From positions 92,412 through 156,411 of the forward strand of contig CARUPR010000003.1 in the NCBI GenBank assembly GCA_949077035.1: a stretch of 64,000 nt of DNA, given 5' to 3'. The translations under genes and the position numbers were made by a program. This document shows, in pieces, positions 18,570 to 25,029 of the stretch (the first letter of the stretch is position 1; the number at the start of each line of letters is the position of its first letter). Under the pieces are notes generated by a model. That model did no database searches. It saw only the letters and a list, made by a program, of their open reading frames with translations, and was not told where the DNA came from. Origin of the DNA: an uncultured Eubacteriales bacterium. Its GTDB lineage: Bacteria > Bacillota > Clostridia > Christensenellales > UBA1242.

Positions 18570-19063
18570 ATTTGATTTTCATTAAAATCTTCTCTTTCAT
18601 CTTTAAACTTTTCATAGACCTCAATAATCCACTTTTCATGTTCTAAATATTTTAAAAGTTTTTCATCATTAAAGCCAAGCCTTGCAAGTGCCTTACTGAA
18701 ATTCACCTCAGCTTTATTAAGCCTTCTAAAATATGTGCGTATATTCAAATTATGCCTCGTAGATATCAATTCAGCATCATCATTATCCATATATCTTTCA
18801 ATTAAAATTTGTGCCAAGCCCTTTTCAATTGCACATAAAGATTTATCGGCAAGCACCTTGATATTGATAAGTCTGTTTTTTCTTGCACTTAAATCTATAA
18901 GTTTATCAGCAACCGCCATAACAGCATTTTCCGCCTTTTTCTCACCTCTGACATAGAAAGAATTTAATGCTTTTTGCATGATAAGGTTATCAATTCCATC
19001 ACTCACCCTCCCTAAATACTTATAAACATATAACAATGTTTTTGCCCATTCATTTGTTTTCAT
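18566..19063 (-). CDS. Phage RinA/ArpU-like regulator or small terminase-like protein
   Basis: 165 residues from the ATG at 19063, which follows AAGGAGAG. It is all-helical. Residues from about 100 to 140 (LAQILIERYMDNDDAELISTRHNLNIRTYFRRLNKAEVNF in short) have the spacing of a sigma-70 region 4-type helix-turn-helix as in RinA/ArpU/DUF1492 late-gene activators. In phages such a gene often sits just before the terminase genes. The assignment rests on pattern only; a small terminase subunit is the main alternative. Confidence 0.5.
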   Translation of the reverse strand: MKTNEWAKTLLYVYKYLGRVSDGIDNLIMQKALNSFYVRGEKKAENAVMAVADKLIDLSARKNRLINIKVLADKSLCAIEKGLAQILIERYMDNDDAELISTRHNLNIRTYFRRLNKAEVNFSKALARLGFNDEKLLKYLEHEKWIIEVYEKFKDEREDFNENQI

Positions 19064-19293
19064 AACACTCTCCTTATATTTGTGATTATAAATTTTCGGT
19101 TTATAGATAGTCAACGTTGACTGACATTTTTTTACAAAAATATAAAACTTTTTTACAAATCATGTCATATTTTGTTCAAAAATAACCATTTTTTGACCTC
19201 AATAAAACAAAATCGAACAGATTAACAAAAAATTTTATAAAAATGTAAGATAAAATTAAGATAAAAAATAAATTTAAATTTATTAAAAAATAG

Positions 19294-19322
19294 TTGCACA
19301 AAAGAAAAAAATATGATAATAT
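19294..19322 (+). promoter_or_regulatory. tRNA-Leu promoter
   Basis: TTGCAC (19294-19299) and TAATAT (19317-19322) are spaced 17 bp, 16 bp upstream of the tRNA. Confidence 0.55.
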
Positions 19323-19337
19323 ATACAATGTATTTAA

Positions 19338-19423
19338 GCCGATGTGGCGGAATGGCAGACGCGACGGACTCAAAATCCGTTGAGGGCAACTTCATGTGGG
19401 TTCGACTCCCACCATCGGCACCA
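19338..19423 (+). tRNA. tRNA-Leu (anticodon CAA)
   Basis: 86 nt including an encoded CCA. The acceptor stem is GCCGATG/CATCGGC, the anticodon stem ACGGA/TCCGT encloses loop CTCAAAA with anticodon CAA (reads UUG), and a long variable arm follows, as expected for a class II leucine tRNA. The T arm is GTGGG TTCGACT CCCAC. Confidence 0.97.
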
Positions 19424-19507
19424 AGATTAATGAGAAAGTTTCAAGACTTTCTTTTTTGTTTATTTGGGAGTCGAACCCTCGGGTTTTGGGTCCCCTGAAA
19501 ATCGTCA
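19406..19507. repeat. tRNA-Leu 3'-end module, copy A
   Basis: The module holds the last 20 nt of tRNA-Leu plus the next base pairs (CTCCCACCATCGGCACCAAG, 19406-19425), a terminator, then TTTGTTTATTTGGGAGTCGAA (19455-19475) and a CCCTGAAAATCGTC block (19493-19506). GGGAGTCGAACCC at 19466-19478 is the exact reverse complement of the tRNA-Leu T arm. All three blocks recur in copy B. Confidence 0.85.
19433..19457 (+). terminator. Terminator behind tRNA-Leu
   Basis: AGAAAGT and ACTTTCT pair over a 6-nt loop and run into T6, starting 10 nt after the CCA end. Confidence 0.8.
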
Positions 19508-19524
19508 GATTTTTAGGGCTAAGG

Positions 19525-19612
19525 CTCCCACCATCGGCACCAAGTTTTCAAGGAAGCTTAAAATGCTTCTTTTTTTGTTTATTTGGGAGTCGAAAGCTCC
19601 CTGAAAATCGTC
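19525..19612. repeat. tRNA-Leu 3'-end module, copy B
   Basis: The 20 nt at 19525-19544 are identical to the end of tRNA-Leu at 19406-19425, offset 119 bp. They are followed by a second terminator (GAAGC/GCTTC then T7, 19551-19576), the TTTGTTTATTTGGGAGTCGAA block and CTCCCTGAAAATCGTC. No acceptor 5' strand or anticodon arm is present, so this is not a tRNA gene. Here the antisense T-arm forms a hairpin GGGAG-TCGAAAG-CTCCC. Confidence 0.85.
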
Positions 19613-19627
19613 CTTAATAATCAAGCA

Positions 19628-19660
19628 AAAAAAGTCCCCCTTCTCTATGTGGACTTTTTA
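19628..19660 (+). terminator. Possible third terminator behind tRNA-Leu
   Basis: AAAAAGTCC and GGACTTTTT pair around a 13-nt loop. It lies beyond the two repeat copies. Confidence 0.55.
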
Positions 19661-19664
19661 AAAT

Positions 19665-19720
19665 CAAAAAAAAGCCCAGCACTCCTCAATCTTTTTTAGA
19701 TTTTGGAACGCTGGGTCCGC
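19665..19720 (-). terminator. Terminator of the lexA-zinc ribbon operon
   Basis: On the minus strand CCCAGC and GCTGGG close a long arm with an inner AATCT/AGATT stem, followed by CTTTTTTT, directly after the zinc-ribbon gene. Confidence 0.75.
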
Positions 19721-19722
19721 TG

Positions 19723-19911
19723 TTAATCTTTAAATTCCATCAATATAAAAATTTCATTTTTGCATTTAATGCATTTCATATCATGTATAAAATATTTTTT
19801 GCCCTTTCTATTTGGAGGTGAAATAAGCACCTTACAAATAGATTGTCCATCAGAAGAACTACATTCTCCTAAGCATCTGCCACAATGGGGACAAAATAAT
19901 TTAATTTGCAC
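19723..19911 (-). CDS. Small zinc-ribbon protein (Com-like)
   Basis: 62 residues. Two CxxC pairs (CPHC near residues 7-10 and CIKC near 47-50) plus C14 and C26 suggest a zinc ribbon like those of phage Mu Com-type translational regulators; Com itself has this CxxC...CxxC layout. The GTG start at 19911 has AAAGGAGG 6 nt upstream. It lies 12 bp downstream of lexA on the same strand before a shared terminator, so it should be SOS-regulated with lexA. Confidence 0.65.
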   Translation of the reverse strand: MQIKLFCPHCGRCLGECSSSDGQSICKVLISPPNRKGKKYFIHDMKCIKCKNEIFILMEFKD

Positions 19912-19923
19912 CTTTTGCCTCCT

Positions 19924-20520
19924 TTAAAATTTGTGTATATTATGTTGGACAACCCCCAAAATATTGATATTTTTTGTAATTATGTCATCATATTTATCAT
20001 TTTCAGGATGCAACACAACATAATCCTTCTTCTTATAAAAAGTTTTTACAGTGGCACTGTCATCAATAAGAGCAACTACAATTTGACCATTTTCTGCCAC
20101 ATTGCACTTTCTCACAACCAATACATCACCACTTTTTATACCAACGCCCTCCATGCTGTCACCTTGTGCGTATAACATAAACAATTCATTATTGCCAAAT
20201 ATGGCAGTTGGAAGTTGATAGTTTCCCTCTATATTCTCTTGTGCCAAAATAGGTTTTCCGCAAGTCACTGTGCCAACAATTGGGGCAATAATTGTTTTTG
20301 CACAGCTAAGATTTTCAGAAATTTCAATTCCACCAAGATTATCCTTTTCAAGCAAGCCACGTTGCCTCAAAACTTCGATATATCTGCACACCATTGATAA
20401 ACTTGACAGATTAAACCTCTTCATTATATTACGATAGGACGGACTTCTGCCATTCTCTATCTGATAAGTTTTAATATAACTCAGCATCTTATCAAGTAAA
20501 CTTTCATTTAAAATCTTCAT
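19924..20520 (-). CDS. lexA: LexA-type SOS repressor
   Basis: 198 residues. The N-terminal winged helix (residues 1-65) contains GRSPSYRNIMKRFNLSS, close to the LexA 'GypPsvREIa' helix. The C-terminal S24 protease domain has the cleavage region VTCGKPI (Cys-Gly where Ala-Gly is usual), the catalytic Ser in GDSM and the Lys in TVKTF. DNA damage-activated RecA would trigger self-cleavage. A consensus promoter with a palindrome at the transcription start lies upstream. Divergence in the DNA-binding helix from typical LexA agrees with the unusual operator. Confidence 0.88.
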   Translation of the reverse strand: MKILNESLLDKMLSYIKTYQIENGRSPSYRNIMKRFNLSSLSMVCRYIEVLRQRGLLEKDNLGGIEISENLSCAKTIIAPIVGTVTCGKPILAQENIEGNYQLPTAIFGNNELFMLYAQGDSMEGVGIKSGDVLVVRKCNVAENGQIVVALIDDSATVKTFYKKKDYVVLHPENDKYDDIITKNINILGVVQHNIHKF

Positions 20521-20590
20521 AAAACCTACCCTTTCACCCTCAAATTTGCATTCAAGAGTTAAGCCATCAAATTGCTTAAAGCATTTGATA

Positions 20591-20648
20591 AAAAGAACGA
20601 TGCGTTCTTTTATGAAATCATTATAAAATACTTGAAATTAAAAATCAA
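20591..20648 (-). promoter_or_regulatory. lexA promoter with palindromic operator
   Basis: On the minus strand TTGATT (20648-20643) and TATAAT (20625-20620) are 17 bp apart. Just downstream, at about +2 to +22, lies an inverted repeat AAAAGAACG-3 nt-CGTTCTTTT (20591-20611). It resembles the Gram-positive SOS box but its GAAC and GTTC halves are 5 nt apart rather than 4. Autoregulation by LexA is the natural reading. Confidence 0.75.
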
Positions 20649-20694
20649 GCATTTATGACAAGTTTTTATATTTTTTAAATTTTATTTTTATAAA

Positions 20695-21114
20695 CTAAAC
20701 GATTAAAGCCTCACGCCAGCGACTTAAAACCTGCGATTTATTTGCAAGCATCTTTTTACTATCAACAATCACCTTCTCAACAAGCACACAAAGAAGCTCT
20801 CTTGGAGATGGCTTTTCATTATAAAATTCAAAATGCATATATTTTTCAAAATCAGCGATGCCATCTTTGCTTGCACTCACAACAATGGCGTGTCTAAGTG
20901 ACCTATCAATATTATAGGCCTTTTCTTGATATTTTTCTGCAATCTTATTATAAAGTTTTTCTTGAATGTTAAATTTTTTAGTCGAATCCAAATATATTTG
21001 CTTAATACATTCCTTAAAATATTTATACCCTTTTAAATTTGGAGTAATTTTAAGAAGCATTAAATACATACTAATTCTTTCTTCAATAAAGACTTCTATT
21101 TCTTCATAATTCAT
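20695..21114 (-). CDS. Spo0A C-terminal-type DNA-binding protein without receiver domain
   Basis: 139 residues from the ATG at 21114 (AAAGAGG site). Residues from about 20 to 130 follow the Spo0A effector domain: I-TPNLKGYKYFKECI, then YNKIAEKYQEKAYNIDRSLRHAIVVSA (the recognition-helix region, where Spo0A has KxN-TxSRVERAIRHAIEVAW) and NEKPSPRELLCVLVEKV near the end. Spo0A is normally a two-domain response regulator; no receiver domain precedes this one. It could act constitutively, bind Spo0A-type sites or form a partner with another protein. Whether the organism sporulates cannot be told here. Confidence 0.72.
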   Translation of the reverse strand: MNYEEIEVFIEERISMYLMLLKITPNLKGYKYFKECIKQIYLDSTKKFNIQEKLYNKIAEKYQEKAYNIDRSLRHAIVVSASKDGIADFEKYMHFEFYNEKPSPRELLCVLVEKVIVDSKKMLANKSQVLSRWREALIV

Positions 21115-21239
21115 AAACAACCTCTTTTTACCTTCTTTATTATACATATTTTTTTATAAAAGTAAATAAATATAAGATATTTTTTACAAAAAAAATAAAT
21201 TATTTTAAAAATTATTTTTTATTTTTATTTCTCAATTAT

Positions 21240-21268
21240 TTGGGAATTTTTTTAATGTATGATATAAT
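21240..21268 (+). promoter_or_regulatory. degV promoter
   Basis: TTGGGA (21240-21245) and TATAAT (21263-21268) with 17 bp spacing; the degV ATG is 20 bp downstream with its own AAGGAG site. Confidence 0.65.
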
Positions 21269-21287
21269 GAAAACTAAGGAGATTAAA

Positions 21288-22130
21288 ATGAAATATAAAA
21301 TAGTTGCAGACGCATCCTGCGATATACCAAAAGAATTTCTAGATAAATATGATATTTCAATCATTCCCATTGAGGTGATGTTTGGCGAAGAGATTTATCC
21401 AGAAGGTCTTAAGAATGATGAATTTTATCAAAAACTTAACAGCACTGGCCTTATCCCCAAAACAGCAATGCCAAATGCTTATAAATTTGAAAACTTTTAT
21501 AAGGACTATGCAAATGTTGATGATGTTTTTGTGATAACAATTGTTATTTCAATGGAAATGAGCACAACAAAGATTCAAGCACAAATGGCAGCTGACAATC
21601 TTGAAATGAAAAATGTCTTTATTGAGGAAAGTGCTTCCACAACTGTTGCACAGGGTGCCATTATTGTTGAACTATGCCGTTTTATAGAACAAAATAAAGA
21701 TGCAACTATTGACAACATCAAAGAAGAATTTTATAAACTTAGAAAAAATATGAGATGTTATTTTGTCATCAATGATTTAAAATATCTTAAACAAAGTGGC
21801 AGATTAAACTCAACAAGCGCAACAATTGGCTCGGTATTGAATGTAAGACCTATTGTAAGCATCATTGATGGAAAGGTCACAAACATTGGAAAATGTATCG
21901 GAAACAATAAAGCGGAAAGTTTTATCTTAGACAAAATTAAAAATGTTGATGAAGATAAATATTTCTATTTTGCCCACTCAGGTTATGAAGAAGGTGCAAA
22001 CAAACTTATTGCCAAAGCAAAACCCCTCATTTCACCAAATCAAAAGATTACAACCGGCGAAATTGGTTGTGTGGTAGGCTCTCATGTTGGCGCAAAGTGT
22101 TATGGTCTTGGCTTTTTCATTAATGAATAA
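21288..22130 (+). CDS. degV: DegV family fatty-acid-binding protein
   Basis: 280 residues from the ATG at 21288, with AAGGAG 6 nt upstream; an in-frame start at 21240 falls inside the promoter. The family pattern is visible: IVADASCDIP near the start, the EESASTT region near residue 112 and QSGRLNSTSATIGSVLNVRPI near 175. DegV/FakB proteins bind a single fatty acid for the FakA kinase in fatty-acid uptake. No fakA is adjacent. Confidence 0.92.
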   Translation: MKYKIVADASCDIPKEFLDKYDISIIPIEVMFGEEIYPEGLKNDEFYQKLNSTGLIPKTAMPNAYKFENFYKDYANVDDVFVITIVISMEMSTTKIQAQMAADNLEMKNVFIEESASTTVAQGAIIVELCRFIEQNKDATIDNIKEEFYKLRKNMRCYFVINDLKYLKQSGRLNSTSATIGSVLNVRPIVSIIDGKVTNIGKCIGNNKAESFILDKIKNVDEDKYFYFAHSGYEEGANKLIAKAKPLISPNQKITTGEIGCVVGSHVGAKCYGLGFFINE

Positions 22131-22287
22131 CCCCTACCCTAAAATTTTGTTGAAAAAGAAATTGATGTGATAGTCTTTAAAATAGCAACTTAATTTGATT
22201 TTACATAATTTTAAAAACAAACCATATTTAAAGTTTCTTCTTTTAAAAATGCTGCTGCTTTCAAAAATTTTGTATAAGCTTTGTAAA

Positions 22288-22324
22288 AATAAAAGTCAAA
22301 TAAAAAAAACGACTTTTATTTTTT
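22288..22324 (+). terminator. Terminator behind degV
   Basis: AATAAAAGTC and GACTTTTATT pair across a 13-nt loop and run into T residues. It separates degV from the Nudix regulator promoter. Confidence 0.65.
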
Positions 22325-22343
22325 GAAAATTTTTAAAAAACAG

Positions 22344-22372
22344 TTGACAAATGCGTATTTTTTACGCATAAT
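22344..22372 (+). promoter_or_regulatory. Promoter and operator of the Nudix regulator gene
   Basis: TTGACA (22344-22349) and CATAAT (22367-22372) are 17 bp apart. The spacer is filled by a perfect palindrome ATGCGTA-TTTTT-TACGCAT (22351-22369). A bound dimer would block RNA polymerase. The same sequence, read on the other strand, recurs twice before the downstream operon. Confidence 0.88.
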
Positions 22373-22389
22373 AAATTATGGAGCTTAAA

Positions 22390-23067
22390 ATGAATGTAAA
22401 AGATAGTAGATATGACAATCAAGGTTTGCACGTTGTGCTTGCTTTATTTACCATCGAAAAGGACAAATTTAAGGTTTTATTGATAAAGAGAAAAAATCAA
22501 CCTTTTATAAACAAATGGATTTTAATTGGTGGTTGTGCCTATAATAATGAAACTGGTGAAGAGGCAATGTCGCGAGAACTTTATGAAAAAACGCGTATAA
22601 AAAATGTGGAATTTGAAATGTTTGATGTGTTTACAAAACCCAACCGCTCACCTCTTAGACGTATGATTGCAATTGGATATATCGGAATCACAGACAGCAG
22701 CATAATTGACAAATTCAAACAAACAGACAAAGCTTCAGATGCAGATTGGTTTGAAATTGACAGAATACCAGAACTTGGATATGACCATAAAGAAATATTG
22801 GAAAAGGCAATTGATACACTAAAAGAAAAAATTTTCAGCACAAACATAATAAAAAAACTCTTTCCAAACACCTTTACCCTTCCTCAGCTTCAAAAGGTAT
22901 ATGAAAAGATATTGGGCATAGAACTTGATAGACGTAATTTCAGAAAGAAGATGTTGTCAGATAAAATCATTATTGAAACCCAGCAAATCCAAAAAGAGCT
23001 AAACAAAAAGGCAACAAAACTTTATAAATTTACCGACAAAACTTCTAAAATAAATTTTTATAAATAA
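22390..23067 (+). CDS. Nudix-domain transcriptional regulator (NrtR-like)
   Basis: 225 residues. A Nudix domain (about residues 10-140) is followed by a winged-helix domain (about 155-215), the layout of NrtR regulators. The Nudix box is degenerate: the glycine and first Glu are kept, but the catalytic RE-x-x-EE-x-G ends as RELYEKTRI, so hydrolysis is doubtful and ligand sensing likely. The ATG at 22390 has GGAG 6 nt upstream; an ATG at 22378 would be leaderless. NrtR proteins often sense ADP-ribose and control NAD genes, but this one lies before deoxynucleotide genes, so the ligand is open. Confidence 0.85.
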   Translation: MNVKDSRYDNQGLHVVLALFTIEKDKFKVLLIKRKNQPFINKWILIGGCAYNNETGEEAMSRELYEKTRIKNVEFEMFDVFTKPNRSPLRRMIAIGYIGITDSSIIDKFKQTDKASDADWFEIDRIPELGYDHKEILEKAIDTLKEKIFSTNIIKKLFPNTFTLPQLQKVYEKILGIELDRRNFRKKMLSDKIIIETQQIQKELNKKATKLYKFTDKTSKINFYK

Positions 23068-23111
23068 ATGTCAATTTTTTTAAAGCAAAATTTTAAATTA
23101 AATAAAAACTT

Positions 23112-23132
23112 AACACGGGTGCATCTCGTGTT
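23112..23132. repeat. Inverted repeat AACACG/CGTGTT, copy 1
   Basis: AACACG and CGTGTT are separated by 9 nt, upstream of the first operator copy before the kinase-dCTP deaminase operon. It may be a second operator or, after the regulator gene, a weak hairpin. Confidence 0.6.
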
Positions 23133-23147
23133 AAAAAATCAATATAA

Positions 23148-23164
23148 ATGCGTAAAAAATACAC
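23148..23164. promoter_or_regulatory. Nudix-regulator operator, copy 2
   Basis: ATGCGTAAAAAATACAC matches the reverse complement of the 22351-22369 palindrome at 16 of 17 positions. Confidence 0.75.
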
Positions 23165-23179
23165 AATATAGTTTTAAAA

Positions 23180-23202
23180 AACACGGGACAAAAACTCGTG
23201 TT
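23180..23202. repeat. Inverted repeat AACACG/CGTGTT, copy 2
   Basis: Same arms as copy 1 with an 11-nt loop. Together with its operator it forms the second of two direct repeats about 70 bp apart. Confidence 0.6.
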
Positions 23203-23218
23203 AAAAAAATCAATATGA

Positions 23219-23236
23219 ATGCGTAAAAAATACACG
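23219..23236. promoter_or_regulatory. Nudix-regulator operator, copy 3
   Basis: ATGCGTAAAAAATACAC again, 19 bp before the start codon of the kinase-like gene. Confidence 0.75.
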
Positions 23237-23254
23237 ATTATTATGAGGAGCGAA

Positions 23255-23812
23255 ATGAACATCAAAATTTCTTTTATTGCACCAAGTGAATATGGCAAAA
23301 ATACAGCAGTGAATTTGTTGAAAGAAAGATATAGATTGATAAATATAAAACTTGCCTTACCTCTTTATAAACTTCAAGAACATTTTTATAAATTTATCCA
23401 AAGAAAGCTTTTAGGCGAACAGGATGGCGAACTTCTGCAATTTTTGGGAAATAAGATAAGAAAAGAAAATTCAGATTTTTTAATCGAAGAATTCTCAAAA
23501 AAGTTGAAAAAAGTGCAAAATTTTGATGGAATTATCACAAATGATGACTGCAGACCTCCTGATTATCAGTATTTAAAAGAAAATGGATTTATATTTATCA
23601 AGATAAATGGTTTTAAGCGAAACCGAATTGACCATACAAAATCTGACCCGAACTCCCGCCTTGAATGGCATAATCAAATCCCCTGCGATTATGAGGTCGA
23701 TAACTTCGGCACAATGGAAGAATATAAAGAAAATTTATATAAATTATTGAAAGAAATATTAAAAAAAGAGGACTATAATAAGAACTATGATGAACAAAAA
23801 TATTCAATTTAA
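23255..23812 (+). CDS. P-loop nucleotide kinase-like protein
   Basis: 185 residues from the ATG at 23255 (GAGGAG 4 nt upstream). The N terminus I-SFIAPSEYGKNTAVNLL resembles a Walker A loop (A-x4-G-K-x-T, with Asn before the Thr), followed by a helix-rich lid region and a late TNDDCRPPDYQYLKENGF-like segment where deoxynucleotide monophosphate kinases place their Walker B and base-binding residues. Together with the deaminase genes downstream a (deoxy)nucleotide kinase is plausible, but the P loop is not canonical. First gene of a four-gene operon. Confidence 0.55.
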   Translation: MNIKISFIAPSEYGKNTAVNLLKERYRLINIKLALPLYKLQEHFYKFIQRKLLGEQDGELLQFLGNKIRKENSDFLIEEFSKKLKKVQNFDGIITNDDCRPPDYQYLKENGFIFIKINGFKRNRIDHTKSDPNSRLEWHNQIPCDYEVDNFGTMEEYKENLYKLLKEILKKEDYNKNYDEQKYSI

Positions 23813-24497
23813 TAGAGTTGAGGGACTAAAATTTCTTTATTTCAATTTTCCTAATTTATTCAACGAAAACAGAATCAAACTTTATTTTGTAGACTCAAAA
23901 AAGGAATTGTTTGATTTACAGATAGAAAATCGCCCTTTTGACAAGATAATTTTAAAAAGAAGCGCAAACAAATCTTTTATCAGCGACATTCAATTTAAAG
24001 ACAATCGGTTTTTCAAAAATTTAGAAGAACTTAAAAAAGGAAGTCTTGAATTTGAAGATATCTTTGCTTTTTGTGTCGAATGTCATAAATTTAAGCAAGG
24101 TGAAGATTATTTCAGCGATAAACTTGCCATTGCTCAATTTTCAACCAAACCTTTCACCGATAGCTGTGACAGAATAAATTTTATCCCATCAAAAGTGCCA
24201 GGTGTAAACACTCGTGATAATGAGCCTTATTTTGAAGTTGAATTTCATTATAATTATAGCAATATTTTTCATATTATATCAAAAAATGAAAATTTAATTA
24301 AAGCAAATGGATTTAATGAATATACATTGTCCTATTTGATAGCCAAAATACATAAAATAATTGAAGAGCTAAGAGAATTTTTGATTGAACAAAACTATTT
24401 CAACAATTTTCAGCTTATCATAAGAATAGACTCTTATTTAAATCTTCTGCCCATCGATTTCAGGTCACCTGAAGCATGGACAAAAATCCACAATTAA
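23787..24497 (+). CDS. Hypothetical protein of the deaminase operon
   Basis: 236 residues, no signal peptide or membrane helix. It overlaps the kinase-like gene by 26 nt, so translation is coupled. I do not recognise a family. It has a central Cys-x2-Cys-His group (FCVECHKF near residue 96) and a C-terminal helical part. Its place between a kinase-like protein and two dCTP deaminase paralogs suggests a role in nucleotide handling. Confidence 0.65.
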   Translation: MMNKNIQFNRVEGLKFLYFNFPNLFNENRIKLYFVDSKKELFDLQIENRPFDKIILKRSANKSFISDIQFKDNRFFKNLEELKKGSLEFEDIFAFCVECHKFKQGEDYFSDKLAIAQFSTKPFTDSCDRINFIPSKVPGVNTRDNEPYFEVEFHYNYSNIFHIISKNENLIKANGFNEYTLSYLIAKIHKIIEELREFLIEQNYFNNFQLIIRIDSYLNLLPIDFRSPEAWTKIHN

Positions 24498-24507
24498 AAG
24501 GCGGTTT

Positions 24508-25029
24508 ATGATACTTACCAATCTTGAAATAATCAAACAAATACAAAAGAAAAATATACAAATAGAGCCATTTGATAAAAATTTACTTAATCCCAATAGC
24601 TATAACTATCGACTAAACAATGAGCTTATTGAGTTTGACGGGACACTTGATGCCAAACAAAAACCCAATTTTAAAAAGATAACAATTCAACCTGAAGGCT
24701 ATACACTAATGCCCGGCAAACTTTATCTCTCCTCAACTTTTGAAAAAATTGGCAGCAAAAAGTTTGTCACCCAACTGATTGGAAGAAGCTCTATGGGAAG
24801 AATAGGCTTATTCCTGCAAATAACTGCTCCTCTAGGTCATGTTGGCACCTATCACAACTGGACTTTAGAGCTAAAAGTTGTTCAGCCATTAAAAATTTAT
24901 CCATTTATGAAAATTGGTCAGGTAACTTTTTGGAAGACCAAAGGCATCAAACAATTGACATATCAAAGGGGCGAATATAAACAATATCAATCTGCCCAAA
25001 TAAGTAAATTTTATAAGGAGTTTTTATGA
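24508..25029 (+). CDS. dCTP deaminase-like protein A (active-site Asp replaced)
   Basis: 173 residues. The dCTP deaminase/dUTPase fold is clear from NPNSYNYRL, LIGRSSMGRIGLF and the C-terminal MKIGQVTFW. dCTP deaminase converts dCTP to dUTP (or to dUMP in bifunctional forms). Aligned with the E. coli enzyme, the catalytic Glu is kept (TLEL), but the Asp of the IDPG turn is replaced: the segment reads GHVGTYHNW. Its stop overlaps the start of paralog B by 4 nt (ATGA). Whether it is active alone is doubtful. Confidence 0.85.
   Translation: MILTNLEIIKQIQKKNIQIEPFDKNLLNPNSYNYRLNNELIEFDGTLDAKQKPNFKKITIQPEGYTLMPGKLYLSSTFEKIGSKKFVTQLIGRSSMGRIGLFLQITAPLGHVGTYHNWTLELKVVQPLKIYPFMKIGQVTFWKTKGIKQLTYQRGEYKQYQSAQISKFYKEFL

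Noticed and set aside
19525..19547. Second tRNA gene or prophage attR behind tRNA-Leu
   Set aside because: No 5' half of a tRNA, and only 119 bp lie between the copies, with no integrase; a simple att site does not explain the shared terminator and antisense T-arm.
19313..19617. Reading frames over tRNA-Leu and its downstream copies
   Set aside because: They overlap the tRNA and structured repeats.
22378..23067. Nudix regulator as an ordinary NAD or ADP-ribose hydrolase
   Set aside because: The Nudix box lacks key Glu and Gly residues, and a winged-helix domain plus operator in its own promoter argue for a regulator.
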